DNA from: Paenibacillus rigui | GTDB taxonomy: Bacteria; Bacillota; Bacilli; Paenibacillales; NBRC-103111 | Length of the DNA: 64,000 bases | Direction of reading: 5' to 3' | Assembly: GCF_002234615.1 (NCBI RefSeq) | Contig: NZ_NMQW01000013.1 | Location: 124,001-188,000, forward strand | Part shown: piece after piece, positions 18,293 through 27,543 of the stretch | Position numbering within the stretch: the first letter of the stretch is position 1 | Layout of the letters: the number at the start of each line of letters is the position of its first letter | Program-made: the position numbers and the translations under genes | Notes under the pieces: model-generated | What the model was told of the DNA's origin: nothing | The model's input: the letters and a program-made list of their open reading frames with translations, nothing else | Databases searched by the model: none

Positions 18293-18610
18293 TTACCGCT
18301 TTACCAGATCTTCACGAACCGGTGTAAAGGTATCCAGCAGAATGCTCGGCTCCAGCGCGAGCGCGCCATGCTTCGCACCGCTTGGGATATAGATCGTTTC
18401 GCCCTGACCGATGACATGCTTCTCGCCGTCAATCGTGAATTCAAGCTTGCCCTTCAGGCAGTAGGACAGCTGCTCATGCGGGTGGCTATGTACGTAACCC
18501 TCGGCATTGGCCTCAAAGTGAACTTCCATCATCATGATCGTTTGGCCCGGCTCGAAGATTTTGCGCTTAACGCCCGGCTCCGCATTTTCCCATACTCCAA
18601 TGTTACTCAT
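18293..18610 (-). CDS. Cupin-domain protein
   Basis: A 105-residue single-domain cupin. Motif 1 is visible as G-Y-V-H-S-H-P-H-E-Q (metal ligands H41/H43 and E46) and motif 2 as IPSGAKHGAL with H81. Small cupins of this kind bind a metal and serve as isomerases, dioxygenases or sugar binders, and sequence alone does not say which. AGGAGG lies 7 bases before the ATG at 18610. Monocistronic. Confidence 0.88.
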   Translation of the reverse strand: MSNIGVWENAEPGVKRKIFEPGQTIMMMEVHFEANAEGYVHSHPHEQLSYCLKGKLEFTIDGEKHVIGQGETIYIPSGAKHGALALEPSILLDTFTPVREDLVKR

Positions 18611-18932
18611 CTGGTATCCTCCTAAAGAATGAAAATGGCGTCTATGATCCGAAATAATCATTTCTATTATACCTGAAAATGGTTGCGGTTGAATTGTCTT
18701 TTTTTCAGCTGCGCTTGTCGGAAACGCAGATTATGAAGTTATGCACGATAACGAGTATAATACATGCCGTTTTCCTGTTGCATGACGTTTACGTTTACGT
18801 CCACCCCTACCCATCGGGGCACTTTCACTGGAAGGACAAATGCCGTTCCAGCCTGCTGTAGGAGCTAATACTATGTGATTAACCAACCCTATAGCTATGC
18901 TGTACAGCTTGAAACGGCAGGAGGTGCTTTTC
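18611..18932. other. Intergenic region between cupin and manC
   Basis: About 320 bases between divergent genes. A TATAAT at 18756-18761 on the plus strand could be the -10 of the manC transcript, though I see no good -35 at the right distance. A small hairpin (CCCCTACCCATCGGGG) lies near 18807. No coding frame with a ribosome site is visible. Confidence 0.4.
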
Positions 18933-20042
18933 GTGAAAATCGTCATCATGGCCGGAGGAATGGGATCGCGGTTCTGGCCCCGGAGCGTAGCAGCGATGCC
19001 CAAGCAGTTTCTTGCCATGCAGGATGCCGAATCGCTTCTTCAGCAAACGTATCGGCGTTTTGCGCAATTCATCCCGAAGGACAATATTTATGTCGTTACC
19101 GCCCAGCGCTACGTTTCTCTTGTGAATGAGCAGCTTCCTGACCTCACAGCAGATCGCCTCCTCGTTGAGCCCGATCAGCGGGATACGGGTCCCTGCATTG
19201 CCTTTACCGCCATTTCATTCCTGAAGCAAGGGATCGACGATGTGCTGGTGACGGCTCCGTCCGACCAATTCATTGCCGACGGGCAAGCTCTGTTCGATGC
19301 TGTGAATGAAGCGGTAGAGGCCGCTGCCCGTGTGCCTGCCATCGCCACCTTAGGCATTGTTCCCACACGTCCTGAAACGGGCTACGGCTATATTCACACA
19401 TCGGATACCCCTCTATTCGGCAACGTATACCCGGTACGCAGCTTTATAGAGAAGCCTTCTCTGGAGACAGCCAGGAAGCTGCTGTTAAGTCGTTCCATGT
19501 ACTGGAACAGCGGCATCTTCGTATGGCGGCCCTCCACGATTGCCTTTTACATGAAGAAATATCAGGAGGCACTTTGGCATGCACTCACCAATGCCATGGA
19601 TGCCGCTGCGCCATCCGTTGAAACCTTAGAGCCCTCCCAAACCCTCTCCAATACGAGACACAAAAATCGGCAATCAACCGATCTTGCGGCTGTTTATAAG
19701 CTGCTGCCCAAGCTATCCGTCGATTACGCTATTCTCGAGAAAGCCGAAGATGTCTATACGATCCCCGTCCAGTTTGATTGGGATGATGTCGGTACCTGGT
19801 CCTCTCTGCAGCGCTTCGGAAAGCCCGACCGCGATGGCAATCATCTTCACGGCTCGATCCATACGGTCCAAGCGAAGAACAACATCGTGTATTCGGATAA
19901 ACAATCCATCATCATCGGTGTGCAGGATCTGATTATCGTATCGACGAAGGACGGCCTGCTCGTCTGCCATCAATCCGATGAGCATTTAATCAAGCAGGCG
20001 CTCAGCGCAAGCGGCATTACCAAACCGACGAAAGAGGTGTAA
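18933..20042 (+). CDS. manC: Mannose-1-phosphate guanylyltransferase
   Basis: A 369-residue nucleotidyltransferase that makes GDP-mannose from mannose-1-phosphate and GTP. The activation loop MAGGMGSRFWPRS is at the N-terminus; FIEKPS and the GIFVWR and DVGTWSSL segments are typical of ManC. It lacks the C-terminal isomerase domain of bifunctional ManC/AlgA proteins. The GTG start at 18933 is chosen because GGAGGTG lies 6 bases before it; an in-frame ATG at 18897 has no such site. It is followed after 2 bases by an SDR that uses GDP-mannose, so the two form the GDP-deoxyhexose part of this glycan locus. Confidence 0.92.
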   Translation: MKIVIMAGGMGSRFWPRSVAAMPKQFLAMQDAESLLQQTYRRFAQFIPKDNIYVVTAQRYVSLVNEQLPDLTADRLLVEPDQRDTGPCIAFTAISFLKQGIDDVLVTAPSDQFIADGQALFDAVNEAVEAAARVPAIATLGIVPTRPETGYGYIHTSDTPLFGNVYPVRSFIEKPSLETARKLLLSRSMYWNSGIFVWRPSTIAFYMKKYQEALWHALTNAMDAAAPSVETLEPSQTLSNTRHKNRQSTDLAAVYKLLPKLSVDYAILEKAEDVYTIPVQFDWDDVGTWSSLQRFGKPDRDGNHLHGSIHTVQAKNNIVYSDKQSIIIGVQDLIIVSTKDGLLVCHQSDEHLIKQALSASGITKPTKEV

Positions 20043-20044
20043 CT

Positions 20045-20998
20045 GTGGCGAAAGCATTAATTACTGGTATTTCCGGTTTTGTGGGAAGTCATATGGCCGA
20101 GTTTTTGTTAAAGAAAAATATCGAGGTTGTGGGCACTATTCGCCACCGCAGCCGAATGAATCATATTGAGCATTTGCTGCAGGACATACGGTTGATCGAA
20201 TGCGAGCTGCGGGATCCCTTCTCGGTAGAATCCTTAATCGGGGAAGAAAAGCCGGATTATATCTTTCATCTGGCGGCACAAAGCTTCGTTCCGACCTCAT
20301 GGAATTCGCCGATCGACACCATTCATAACAATGTAGCGGGTCAGGTCAATATTTTCGAGGCAGTTCGCCGGTTCCAGCTCGACACACGCATCCAAATCGC
20401 CTGCTCCAGTGAAGAGTACGGTCAAGTAGAGCCCGATGAGGTGCCGATCCGGGAGGATAATCCGCTTCGTCCGTTAAGTCCGTACGCCATCAGCAAGATG
20501 GCCCAGGACTACTTAGGCTACCAATATTACAAAAGCTTCGGACTGCACGTGGTCCGCACCCGCACCTTCAACCATACCGGTCCAAGACGGGGCGAAAATT
20601 TCGTCACATCGAACTTTGCGAAGCAAATCGCCGATATCGAGAAGGGAAAGCGCGCGCCGATCATTTATGTCGGGAATCTTGAGGCCAAAAGAGACTTTAC
20701 CGATGTCCGGGATGTCGTCCGTGCCTACTGGCTTGCACTGCAAAACGGCGAACCCGGTGAATGCTATAACATTGCTTCGGGCTCCTGCTGCACGATCAAG
20801 GAAATGCTGGAGCTCTTGCTCTCGTACAGCAACGTTCAAATTGAAATCAAAGAAGATCCGACGAGACTTCGTCCTTCCGATGTGGAAATATTGCTTGGAG
20901 ATTACTCCAGATTTCATCAGACAACCGGATGGACGCCTGAAATTCCTTTTGAGAAGACGATGCTGGATTTGCTCAACTATTGGCGCTCTTTCCCTTAA
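20045..20998 (+). CDS. GDP-mannose dehydratase/GDP-6-deoxy-lyxo-hexulose reductase (Rmd/Gmd-type SDR)
   Basis: A 317-residue extended SDR. The NAD(P) loop is GISGFVGSH (8-16), the catalytic pair Y147/K151 in SPYAISK, and the serine in CSSEEYG. The SEEYG and NHTGPRRGENFVTSNFAKQ segments are typical of GDP-mannose enzymes; the smaller size fits Rmd, which makes GDP-D-rhamnose, but a dehydratase is possible. The GTG start overlaps closely with the manC stop and shares GAGGTG. Product: an activated deoxyhexose for the glycosyltransferases downstream (inference). Confidence 0.85.
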   Translation: MAKALITGISGFVGSHMAEFLLKKNIEVVGTIRHRSRMNHIEHLLQDIRLIECELRDPFSVESLIGEEKPDYIFHLAAQSFVPTSWNSPIDTIHNNVAGQVNIFEAVRRFQLDTRIQIACSSEEYGQVEPDEVPIREDNPLRPLSPYAISKMAQDYLGYQYYKSFGLHVVRTRTFNHTGPRRGENFVTSNFAKQIADIEKGKRAPIIYVGNLEAKRDFTDVRDVVRAYWLALQNGEPGECYNIASGSCCTIKEMLELLLSYSNVQIEIKEDPTRLRPSDVEILLGDYSRFHQTTGWTPEIPFEKTMLDLLNYWRSFP

Positions 20999-21043
20999 AC
21001 AGACGCCTGCAGAGCGAACACATTCAGTTAGGAGGCAACCGAG

Positions 21044-23215
21044 TTGAAGCAGGTGAAAAAGAGGGCCCTTACCCTGGCAAGAAGCAGGCGGGCTAGCAAA
21101 AGAAAACGGCCCAGGTCCCGCAAAAGCCTGATCTCTACGTCCATTGTTGTCAAAAAGAAGCGCCGGGCCAAGGGGTTCAGAGCAGGAAGGAAAGCAAACT
21201 CGGCAGCACATGCCGGCCGAACCAGACCTTTTCGAAGATCCGTCGCTAAGGCGCCTGCTACTCCGCGGATTCACAATCATCCTGCCGGCTTGCCTGCTTC
21301 CGAAGTGATGTACGGCCACTTTGAGGTACCGTCCCTGAAGCGGAGCCCTGAGGGAAATGTGCCCCCTACCCGGTTCGGGAAAAAGGTAACCATCATCCTT
21401 CTTACATGGAACGGATTGGACTATACGAGGCTGTGCCTGGATTCATTAAAGCCGACGGTCATTGGAAATAACGTGGACGTCATCGTATTCGATAACGGAA
21501 GCACGGATGGAACCGTTGCGTATTTACGCACCCTGCCTTGGATCAAGCTGCTAACCTCACATCATAATATCGGCTTTGTCGCAGGCAATAACATCGCTCT
21601 CGCGCATAGTGACCCGGCAAGCGACGTACTGCTGCTGAACAACGATATGATTATTCAGCAGGGCAACTGGCTCCATCTCCTTCAGGAAACAGCCTATCAG
21701 GCGCCGAATATCGGCATCGTCGGCTGCAGGCTGTGCGGGGTTGACGGGAAGCTGCACCACGCCGGAACGTATATTTATCCGGATAACCTGATGGGACATC
21801 AAATCGGAGGATTGGAAACCGATGTAAACCAATATAGCTTCATTCGCGAGGTTCAGGGCATTGTCTTTGCTTGCGCGTATATTAAACGTGAAGTGCTGAA
21901 CGCTTTAGGCGGGCTCGACTCCCGATTTTTTTCCTATTTCGAGGATACGGACTTTTGCTTAAGCGCCATCCAGGCCGGTTTTAAAGTGGTCTATGACGGA
22001 CGGGTCAACCTGACCCATTTCCACAACACGTCCACTCGCGTCAATAATGTCAGCTTTTGGGATATGTACAACAAATCCAAGGAGGTTTTCAGGCAAAAGT
22101 GGCAGCTGCCGCTTTGCGCCCAGTACGAAAACGGAGTCAATTTCCGATCCACGGTCAACTTGCCGATCTATGGCTATGCAGAATCAGCCAAAAATTTGAT
22201 GCTCTCGCTGGATCAGCAAAAGTTGCTTGTGTCTTACCGGTATCTGTATGGCCCCGGCACACCTATAGGGTTGGAGGAATCGGCGGACGACAGCGACCAG
22301 CGGATCCTGTTTTTCCGCAACCGCGAATTCCATCCGGGTTACGCCGAGATTGTGTACGGACAAGGCGACGCCTTTTACCGCAATACCGGCCGGTACAAAA
22401 TCGGCTTCACGATGCTGGAGGTGAACGGTCTTCCGGCAGAATGGGTAAGGCAGTGCAACCTGATGAATGAGGTATGGGTCCCTTCGCATTTCAATGCAGC
22501 GACGTTCCGCGCAAGCGGCGTTCGAGTACCGATCCACGTCATTCCGCTTGGCATTGATCCGCAGTATTTCAATCCCGGTATCCGCTCGCACCGGATGTCG
22601 GACCGATTCACCTTCTTGTCGATCTTTGAATGGGGGGAACGCAAAGCGCCCGAGCTTCTGCTGCGGACGTTTGCCCGAACGTTCAACCTGCACGATAATG
22701 TGCTCCTGATTTGCAAAATTACGAATCATGACCCTTCCATTGATGTGCCGACGGAAATCCGCAAGCTGAATCTGGGGCCCATGAGCTCCCGAATTCTGAT
22801 CCTGCACAACAACCGAATTCCGTCGGAAACGATGGGCTCTCTTTACCGTTCCGCCGATTGCTTCGTCCTGCCGACCCGTGGGGAAGGCTGGGGAATGCCG
22901 ATCATGGAGGCCATGGCTTGCGGACTGCCCACCATCGCTACGGCCTGGAGCGCGCAAACGGATTTCTTGAACGAAAATACCGGCTACCCGCTCCACATCA
23001 AGGGACTCGTCCCTGCCGAAGCCCGCTGCACGTATTACCAAGGCCTACAGTGGGCGGAGCCTGATACGGATCACTTATCGTTTTTGATGCGATACGTTTA
23101 CGAGCATCAAGACATTGCCCGGGCGCGAGGACTGCATGCGTCCCAGCAAATTTTGACGAATTGGGCCTGGAGCCGCAGCGGAGATCACATGAAACAACGG
23201 TTGATTCATATTTAA
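21044..23215 (+). CDS. Two-domain glycosyltransferase (GT2 + GT4) with basic N-terminal tail
   Basis: A 723-residue protein. Residues 1-85 are strongly basic and low in complexity (runs such as KKKRRAKGFRAGRK). A GT2 domain follows (about 110-360) with VTIILLTWNGLDYTR and LLLNNDM as the metal-binding region. From about 400 there is a GT4 domain with RGEGWGMPIMEAMACG near 610, the EX7E donor site. Such double enzymes add two sugars to a growing chain. The start is TTG at 21044 with GGAGG 9 bases before it. No membrane segment is present; the tail may bind membrane lipids or nucleic acid. Partners are the GDP-sugar genes upstream. Confidence 0.88.
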   Translation: MKQVKKRALTLARSRRASKRKRPRSRKSLISTSIVVKKKRRAKGFRAGRKANSAAHAGRTRPFRRSVAKAPATPRIHNHPAGLPASEVMYGHFEVPSLKRSPEGNVPPTRFGKKVTIILLTWNGLDYTRLCLDSLKPTVIGNNVDVIVFDNGSTDGTVAYLRTLPWIKLLTSHHNIGFVAGNNIALAHSDPASDVLLLNNDMIIQQGNWLHLLQETAYQAPNIGIVGCRLCGVDGKLHHAGTYIYPDNLMGHQIGGLETDVNQYSFIREVQGIVFACAYIKREVLNALGGLDSRFFSYFEDTDFCLSAIQAGFKVVYDGRVNLTHFHNTSTRVNNVSFWDMYNKSKEVFRQKWQLPLCAQYENGVNFRSTVNLPIYGYAESAKNLMLSLDQQKLLVSYRYLYGPGTPIGLEESADDSDQRILFFRNREFHPGYAEIVYGQGDAFYRNTGRYKIGFTMLEVNGLPAEWVRQCNLMNEVWVPSHFNAATFRASGVRVPIHVIPLGIDPQYFNPGIRSHRMSDRFTFLSIFEWGERKAPELLLRTFARTFNLHDNVLLICKITNHDPSIDVPTEIRKLNLGPMSSRILILHNNRIPSETMGSLYRSADCFVLPTRGEGWGMPIMEAMACGLPTIATAWSAQTDFLNENTGYPLHIKGLVPAEARCTYYQGLQWAEPDTDHLSFLMRYVYEHQDIARARGLHASQQILTNWAWSRSGDHMKQRLIHI

Positions 23216-23250
23216 GAGAGAAGCTTAGCCAACAAAAGGGGGTTATCCTG

Positions 23251-24648
23251 GTGATCCATGGCACTGCTGCTGCAAGGACGAAACGGAGCAAGAAGCGCAG
23301 CCGTACGCCGCTGCGCTTCGCGCGCGAGCGCAAGCCCCGCAGCGGGCCGCTCGCCAAGCCGCGGCCGCGGCTGCGTACCCGCCGGCGGCGCAATCGGCGC
23401 CAAAGCCCGGACGCGCCGCCGCGGTCCAGGCCCCGGCTAGCAGCGAGGCCGACGCCGCAGGCGCCCGCTGCGGGAGCGCCGGCGGCCGCGTGGCCGGCGG
23501 CAAGCCCTGCGCCGTCGCCGTGGGCAAGCGGCGGGGCCGGCGCGCTCGCGCCGACGGGCGTCAATCTGATCGGCCTCATCCGATCAGAGATTGGCGTCGG
23601 CGAGTCGAGCCGGCTGGCGGCTGCGGCGCTCGATGCCGCGGGCGTTCCTTTCGGCATGATCGATCTGCCGGGCATCAGTCTGTCCCGCAGCTGGGATACA
23701 ACCTGGCTGCATAAAGAGATGAGCGCAGCTCCGTTCCCGGTCAATATTTTTCACCTGAACGCGGATGTGATGCCGATGGCTCGGTCACACTTCGGCAGCG
23801 AGCTGTTCGAGGACCGATATAACATTGGCTACTGGCATTGGGAGCTGCCTATTTTCCCGGATGAGCAGTTAGGCGGCTTTGCCCAGCTGCAGGAAATCTG
23901 GGTTCCTTCCCAATACGTATTTGAAAGCCTGCTGCCAAAATCACCCGTCTGCGTCGTTAAAATACCGCACGGCATTTCGATGCCTCCTCCTGTCGACTTG
24001 CCAAGAGAATACTTCGGGCTGCCGAGATCCCCCTTTTTATTTTTGTCCATGTACGATTCTTACAGCTTCCAGCAGCGCAAAAACCCTAAGGCCGCCATCG
24101 AGGCGTACCTTAGGGCATTCCCTGAACCGAAGCCCGATCAGGTCGGACTTGTTATCAAGATTAATAATGCGCACGAGCAGGACCTTGAACAGGTGAGGGC
24201 TTTCACAGGAGGAAGGCCGGATTGCCATATCATCACGCCTGTGCTCAGCCGGATGCAGATGAATGCACTGCTCCATTCAGTGCAATGCTTCGTATCCCTT
24301 CATCGCTCGGAAGGCTTCGGCCTGGGCTTGGCGGAAGCCATGTATCTCGGCAAGCCAGTCATCGGAACGTACTGGTCCGGCAATACAGAATTCATGAATC
24401 CTGCCAACTCCTGTACGGTCGACTTCTCTCTCGTACATGTCGGTACCGATCTCGGTCCTTATCAGGCTTATCAGCTGTGGGCGGAACCGAATCTGGATCA
24501 TGCGGCTTATTATATGAAGAGGCTGCTCACGGATACCGTTTGGCGGAATACGTTGGCCGATAACGGCAGGCAAACGATTCACACCTATTTCTCTGCGCCG
24601 TTAGCCGGGCAAAGAATTCGGGAGCGGCTCGCTCAGCTCGGATTTTGA
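23251..24648 (+). CDS. GT4 glycosyltransferase with Arg/Pro/Ala-rich N-terminal tail
   Basis: A 465-residue protein. The first ~100 residues are an Arg/Lys then Pro/Ala-rich disordered tail encoded by very GC-rich DNA. After it come GVNLIGLIRSEIGVGESSR and, near residue 350, the GT4 donor site SEGFGLGLAEAMYLG. Chosen start: GTG at 23251 with AAAGGGGG just upstream; longer frames would overlap the preceding gene. The basic tail parallels that of the gene before it. Its 3' end overlaps the convergent MFS gene by 48 bases. Probably transfers a sugar in the same glycan pathway. Confidence 0.85.
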   Translation: MIHGTAAARTKRSKKRSRTPLRFARERKPRSGPLAKPRPRLRTRRRRNRRQSPDAPPRSRPRLAARPTPQAPAAGAPAAAWPAASPAPSPWASGGAGALAPTGVNLIGLIRSEIGVGESSRLAAAALDAAGVPFGMIDLPGISLSRSWDTTWLHKEMSAAPFPVNIFHLNADVMPMARSHFGSELFEDRYNIGYWHWELPIFPDEQLGGFAQLQEIWVPSQYVFESLLPKSPVCVVKIPHGISMPPPVDLPREYFGLPRSPFLFLSMYDSYSFQQRKNPKAAIEAYLRAFPEPKPDQVGLVIKINNAHEQDLEQVRAFTGGRPDCHIITPVLSRMQMNALLHSVQCFVSLHRSEGFGLGLAEAMYLGKPVIGTYWSGNTEFMNPANSCTVDFSLVHVGTDLGPYQAYQLWAEPNLDHAAYYMKRLLTDTVWRNTLADNGRQTIHTYFSAPLAGQRIRERLAQLGF

Positions 24649-25836
24649 AGCCTGCTCTTGCGCCTGCTCCTGCTCGAACGCCTCGGTGCCTTTGCGGGAG
24701 AACCAAGGGATGACCAGCGCATTGATCAGCGCAAAAGCAATCAACCCGACAAAGACTGCGCCCTTCAATTCCTCTACAAACAGGATGAGCACGAGCATCG
24801 TGATTCTCGCAATGTTCAACAGCCACTCCCGCCAAACAAATATTCTCGCCTGCTCAATCGCCGAATGTCTGCTGATCGTCCGGAACTGTCTGGTATTCCA
24901 GACGGTTCCGAAATAAAACATCCCCACCGTCGTTAAAATATTCGAGGCTACCAGCAGGGGCGCCTTTGGCAGCAGGGGCAGCAGAAAGCCTGCGGAAATA
25001 AACAGCATGCCGATCGTCAGCCAAACGCCCTCTCTCGTCTTCAGCCGGCGGTACAGCATCATCGCAACGATCGTCGAGGTCGCATACAGCACGTTCAATA
25101 AGGCAATCACGAGCTTATCCTCGGATACGGAGAACGTAAAGATAAGAGCGAACAAGCCTTGAAACTGCAGAAATATGCCTGCGGACAAGCAGGAGGGCAC
25201 CATCCATTTCAAAGCGCTGGAGGAAAATACTTGCTGAAAGCGCATACGGCGAAAAAGCGGTTCTTTCACTTCAGCCAGCGTAATCGGCGGCGTTACGAAG
25301 GAAACCGCCATCAAAATCGTGACAAACAAAAACATGAGCAGAAATGACCCCGAATAGCCGATCCACTTAATAATAAAAGCAAACGCGATCGGATTAATGA
25401 TGGATACCACTTGACCGATAATACTCGCAATCGAGAAATAACCTTCAAAATCTTTGCCTTTGCCGAAAACGCAAAGCGTTATATTTTGCGCCGAGGCGTA
25501 GAACCCCCACATGATCCCGATCGGTACCCCGATGCAGGCAATCCATAGCAGACGATTATCCAGCTCCAGGAAAGACAGCAGCAGGAAGGTGATCCCTCCG
25601 CAAATGGCGGTGGAACGGATCAGCAGCCGCGTCGAGAAGCGCGACAAAAGCCTCGAGCCGACAGCAAACGCAAGGCTCCAGGTCAAAAACATGATTAAAT
25701 TGAACCAGGTCACATCAAAAATACTTCGGCTTTTCTCCCAAATATACAAATTAACGAAAATACCGATGTAGTTAAAAATAATCATGGAAGACGCGTTCAT
25801 CAACAGCAAACGCTTGATTTGGCTCGTTACCTGCAC
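24601..25836 (-). CDS. MFS transporter
   Basis: A 411-residue integral membrane protein with about 12 hydrophobic segments in two sixes, split by the loop around residues 185-205 (PPITLAEVKEPLFRR). The C-terminal tail is Glu/Gln-rich and cytoplasmic. The substrate cannot be told; the first cytoplasmic loop lacks the full drug-exporter motif. The start is GTG at 25836 with a weak AAGGGCGG upstream. The last 48 bases overlap the 3' end of the convergent glycosyltransferase gene. Placement in the glycan locus suggests, but does not prove, a related export role. Confidence 0.82.
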   Translation of the reverse strand: MQVTSQIKRLLLMNASSMIIFNYIGIFVNLYIWEKSRSIFDVTWFNLIMFLTWSLAFAVGSRLLSRFSTRLLIRSTAICGGITFLLLSFLELDNRLLWIACIGVPIGIMWGFYASAQNITLCVFGKGKDFEGYFSIASIIGQVVSIINPIAFAFIIKWIGYSGSFLLMFLFVTILMAVSFVTPPITLAEVKEPLFRRMRFQQVFSSSALKWMVPSCLSAGIFLQFQGLFALIFTFSVSEDKLVIALLNVLYATSTIVAMMLYRRLKTREGVWLTIGMLFISAGFLLPLLPKAPLLVASNILTTVGMFYFGTVWNTRQFRTISRHSAIEQARIFVWREWLLNIARITMLVLILFVEELKGAVFVGLIAFALINALVIPWFSRKGTEAFEQEQAQEQASKSELSEPLPNSLPG

Positions 25837-25997
25837 TGGGTTTCATCCGCCCTTGTCGTGGAATAAGGTAATCTTATTCCCGTTTCAAGCCCCCGTCAAT
25901 AGGAATTTGAACCCCTGCGTCCGGCCTGCAGCCAGTCTGTGCAAGCCCCGACGACCAGGGGTTCCAACTGCTATACAGCTCCCGCCTGATGCCCTGT

Positions 25998-26768
25998 TTA
26001 GAACGTACAGAACAAATCGGATACCTCACGGCCGTCCTGATAAAATGCCATCAGCTGCTCATAGCTTTGGACGGGAATCACCGCATCGTTGAAGTCGATG
26101 ACCGATATCTTAGGAAACAGCTCCTCCAGCAGCCGGTACAGCTTCGCCGGGTCCTCATTGAAAATGCTCTGGTACGCCTTCGGATTAAATTCAACGATCA
26201 AATCCGGCCGGAACCTTTGAATCGTTTCCCTCGCTCCGTTGAGCGCATGAATCTCGGCACCTTCAACATCCAGCTTAATCAGGTCGAGTCGGTCCAGTCC
26301 CTCTTGCCGCACCCAATCATCGATTTTCACACACTGAATCACTTCCTGCACCCCATTATTCGCATGAGGTGTCGTGATATGGGACCAGGCGCTCCCAAAA
26401 TCCACGTAGGTGAAGGCCATCTCGATATTATCATCGTATACCCCCCGCTGCACCGGAGTGATATTGGGCAAAGCATTGATCCGAATATTTTGCACCAGAA
26501 ACGGAAAGCTGAAGGACGACGGCTCGAAAGCATACACCCTCCCCTGCGGTGCCAAAATGCCCATCGCCAACGCTATGGCGCCGATATTTGCCCCGATATC
26601 CAGGCAGACCGCATCCGGTTTGGTCAAATGACGGGCCAAAAAATTCATAATATGCGGCTCATAATAGCCCTGATTGTGCTCGATTCCAGCCAAAATCTGA
26701 TCTTCCTTATTGGAGAACATTGCAAAAACTCTCGGTGTAAAAGGCAACCGCATCGTAATATTTTTCAT
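25998..26768 (-). CDS. FkbM-family methyltransferase
   Basis: A 256-residue SAM-dependent methyltransferase. The SAM loop is LDIGANIGAIALAMG (about 56-70) and the FkbM signature is LIKLDVEGAEIHALNGA (about 165-180). FkbM enzymes often O-methylate sugars in surface glycans, which suits the glycosyltransferase neighbours. The ribosome site is weak (AAGAGAGCG). It has its own promoter region and is divergent from the DUF1796 gene. Confidence 0.88.
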   Translation of the reverse strand: MKNITMRLPFTPRVFAMFSNKEDQILAGIEHNQGYYEPHIMNFLARHLTKPDAVCLDIGANIGAIALAMGILAPQGRVYAFEPSSFSFPFLVQNIRINALPNITPVQRGVYDDNIEMAFTYVDFGSAWSHITTPHANNGVQEVIQCVKIDDWVRQEGLDRLDLIKLDVEGAEIHALNGARETIQRFRPDLIVEFNPKAYQSIFNEDPAKLYRLLEELFPKISVIDFNDAVIPVQSYEQLMAFYQDGREVSDLFCTF

Positions 26769-26888
26769 CTCACACGCTCTCTTTCTTCCGTATCTATTTT
26801 TATCTTATCTGCTTCAACCGTCTATACCATTAATCGATAAGGTGCATTTATTGTTATATGACATTTCGTCCCTATAGGAGTGATTATT

Positions 26889-27539
26889 GTGCATCTTTCA
26901 GAATTAAAGGGAACCTATGACGCTATTTTTTCGCTTGGCAATAACTGCCTGCCTTCCATTCAGCTGGAGAAAAATAATATTCGTCCGTATGCCGGCGTTC
27001 TTGACTGGATGGACTCCCAAAGTCTGCCCCACGTCAATATGCTGCTGAAAAACCGGTTTGAGGACTTCCTGGATCCCCATCATCTCATCCCGCTTGGACC
27101 TTCAGGAGATTTCCTGCTTGTTCTGGACAAAAAGTATGAAGTGACGGTTGTTCATGATTTTCCACTCATTCGAAACAACGCCGCCCATTTATCGAGCTAT
27201 CCGGAAGTGAAGCAAAAGATGCATCGCCGCATTCAACGTTTTTTCGATAAGCTGCAAACGTCACGGCGTATTTTGTTCGTTCGCGTCGGGGGAAGCTTTG
27301 AGGAAACACGCGAGCTGCAGTCGATTTTATCCGGCATGGTGAAGCATGATTTTCACATCCTGCTTGTGAATCATCAGCCTGGTCTAGTCAATGTGGTCGA
27401 AAATCATTGGCCTTTGGAAAAAGTATGTTCTCTTTCGCTTCCTTGGGTTGCGGACCTTCTGGAAGGAAACAATGCGCATTGGATGGGCATCTTTACAGGC
27501 ATTCACTACAACAGCCACGCGTATCGTCCCACTCCCTGA
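26889..27539 (+). CDS. DUF1796 papain-like putative cysteine peptidase
   Basis: A 216-residue protein with the DUF1796 layout: IFSLGNNCLPSIQLEKN with the putative nucleophile cysteine near the N-terminus, GVLDWMDSQS, and a later VVHDFP. Predicted as papain-like peptidases from fold comparison; no substrate is established. Start: GTG at 26889 with AGGAG eight bases before; a GTG three codons earlier is possible. Proteins of this family often sit in glycosyltransferase loci, as here. Confidence 0.78.
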   Translation: MHLSELKGTYDAIFSLGNNCLPSIQLEKNNIRPYAGVLDWMDSQSLPHVNMLLKNRFEDFLDPHHLIPLGPSGDFLLVLDKKYEVTVVHDFPLIRNNAAHLSSYPEVKQKMHRRIQRFFDKLQTSRRILFVRVGGSFEETRELQSILSGMVKHDFHILLVNHQPGLVNVVENHWPLEKVCSLSLPWVADLLEGNNAHWMGIFTGIHYNSHAYRPTP

Positions 27540-27543
27540 CACC

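Noticed and set aside
23243-23527. Ala/Arg-rich minus-strand frames in the GC-rich tail region
   Set aside because: High GC removes stop codons in all frames; the sense frame continues into a real glycosyltransferase.
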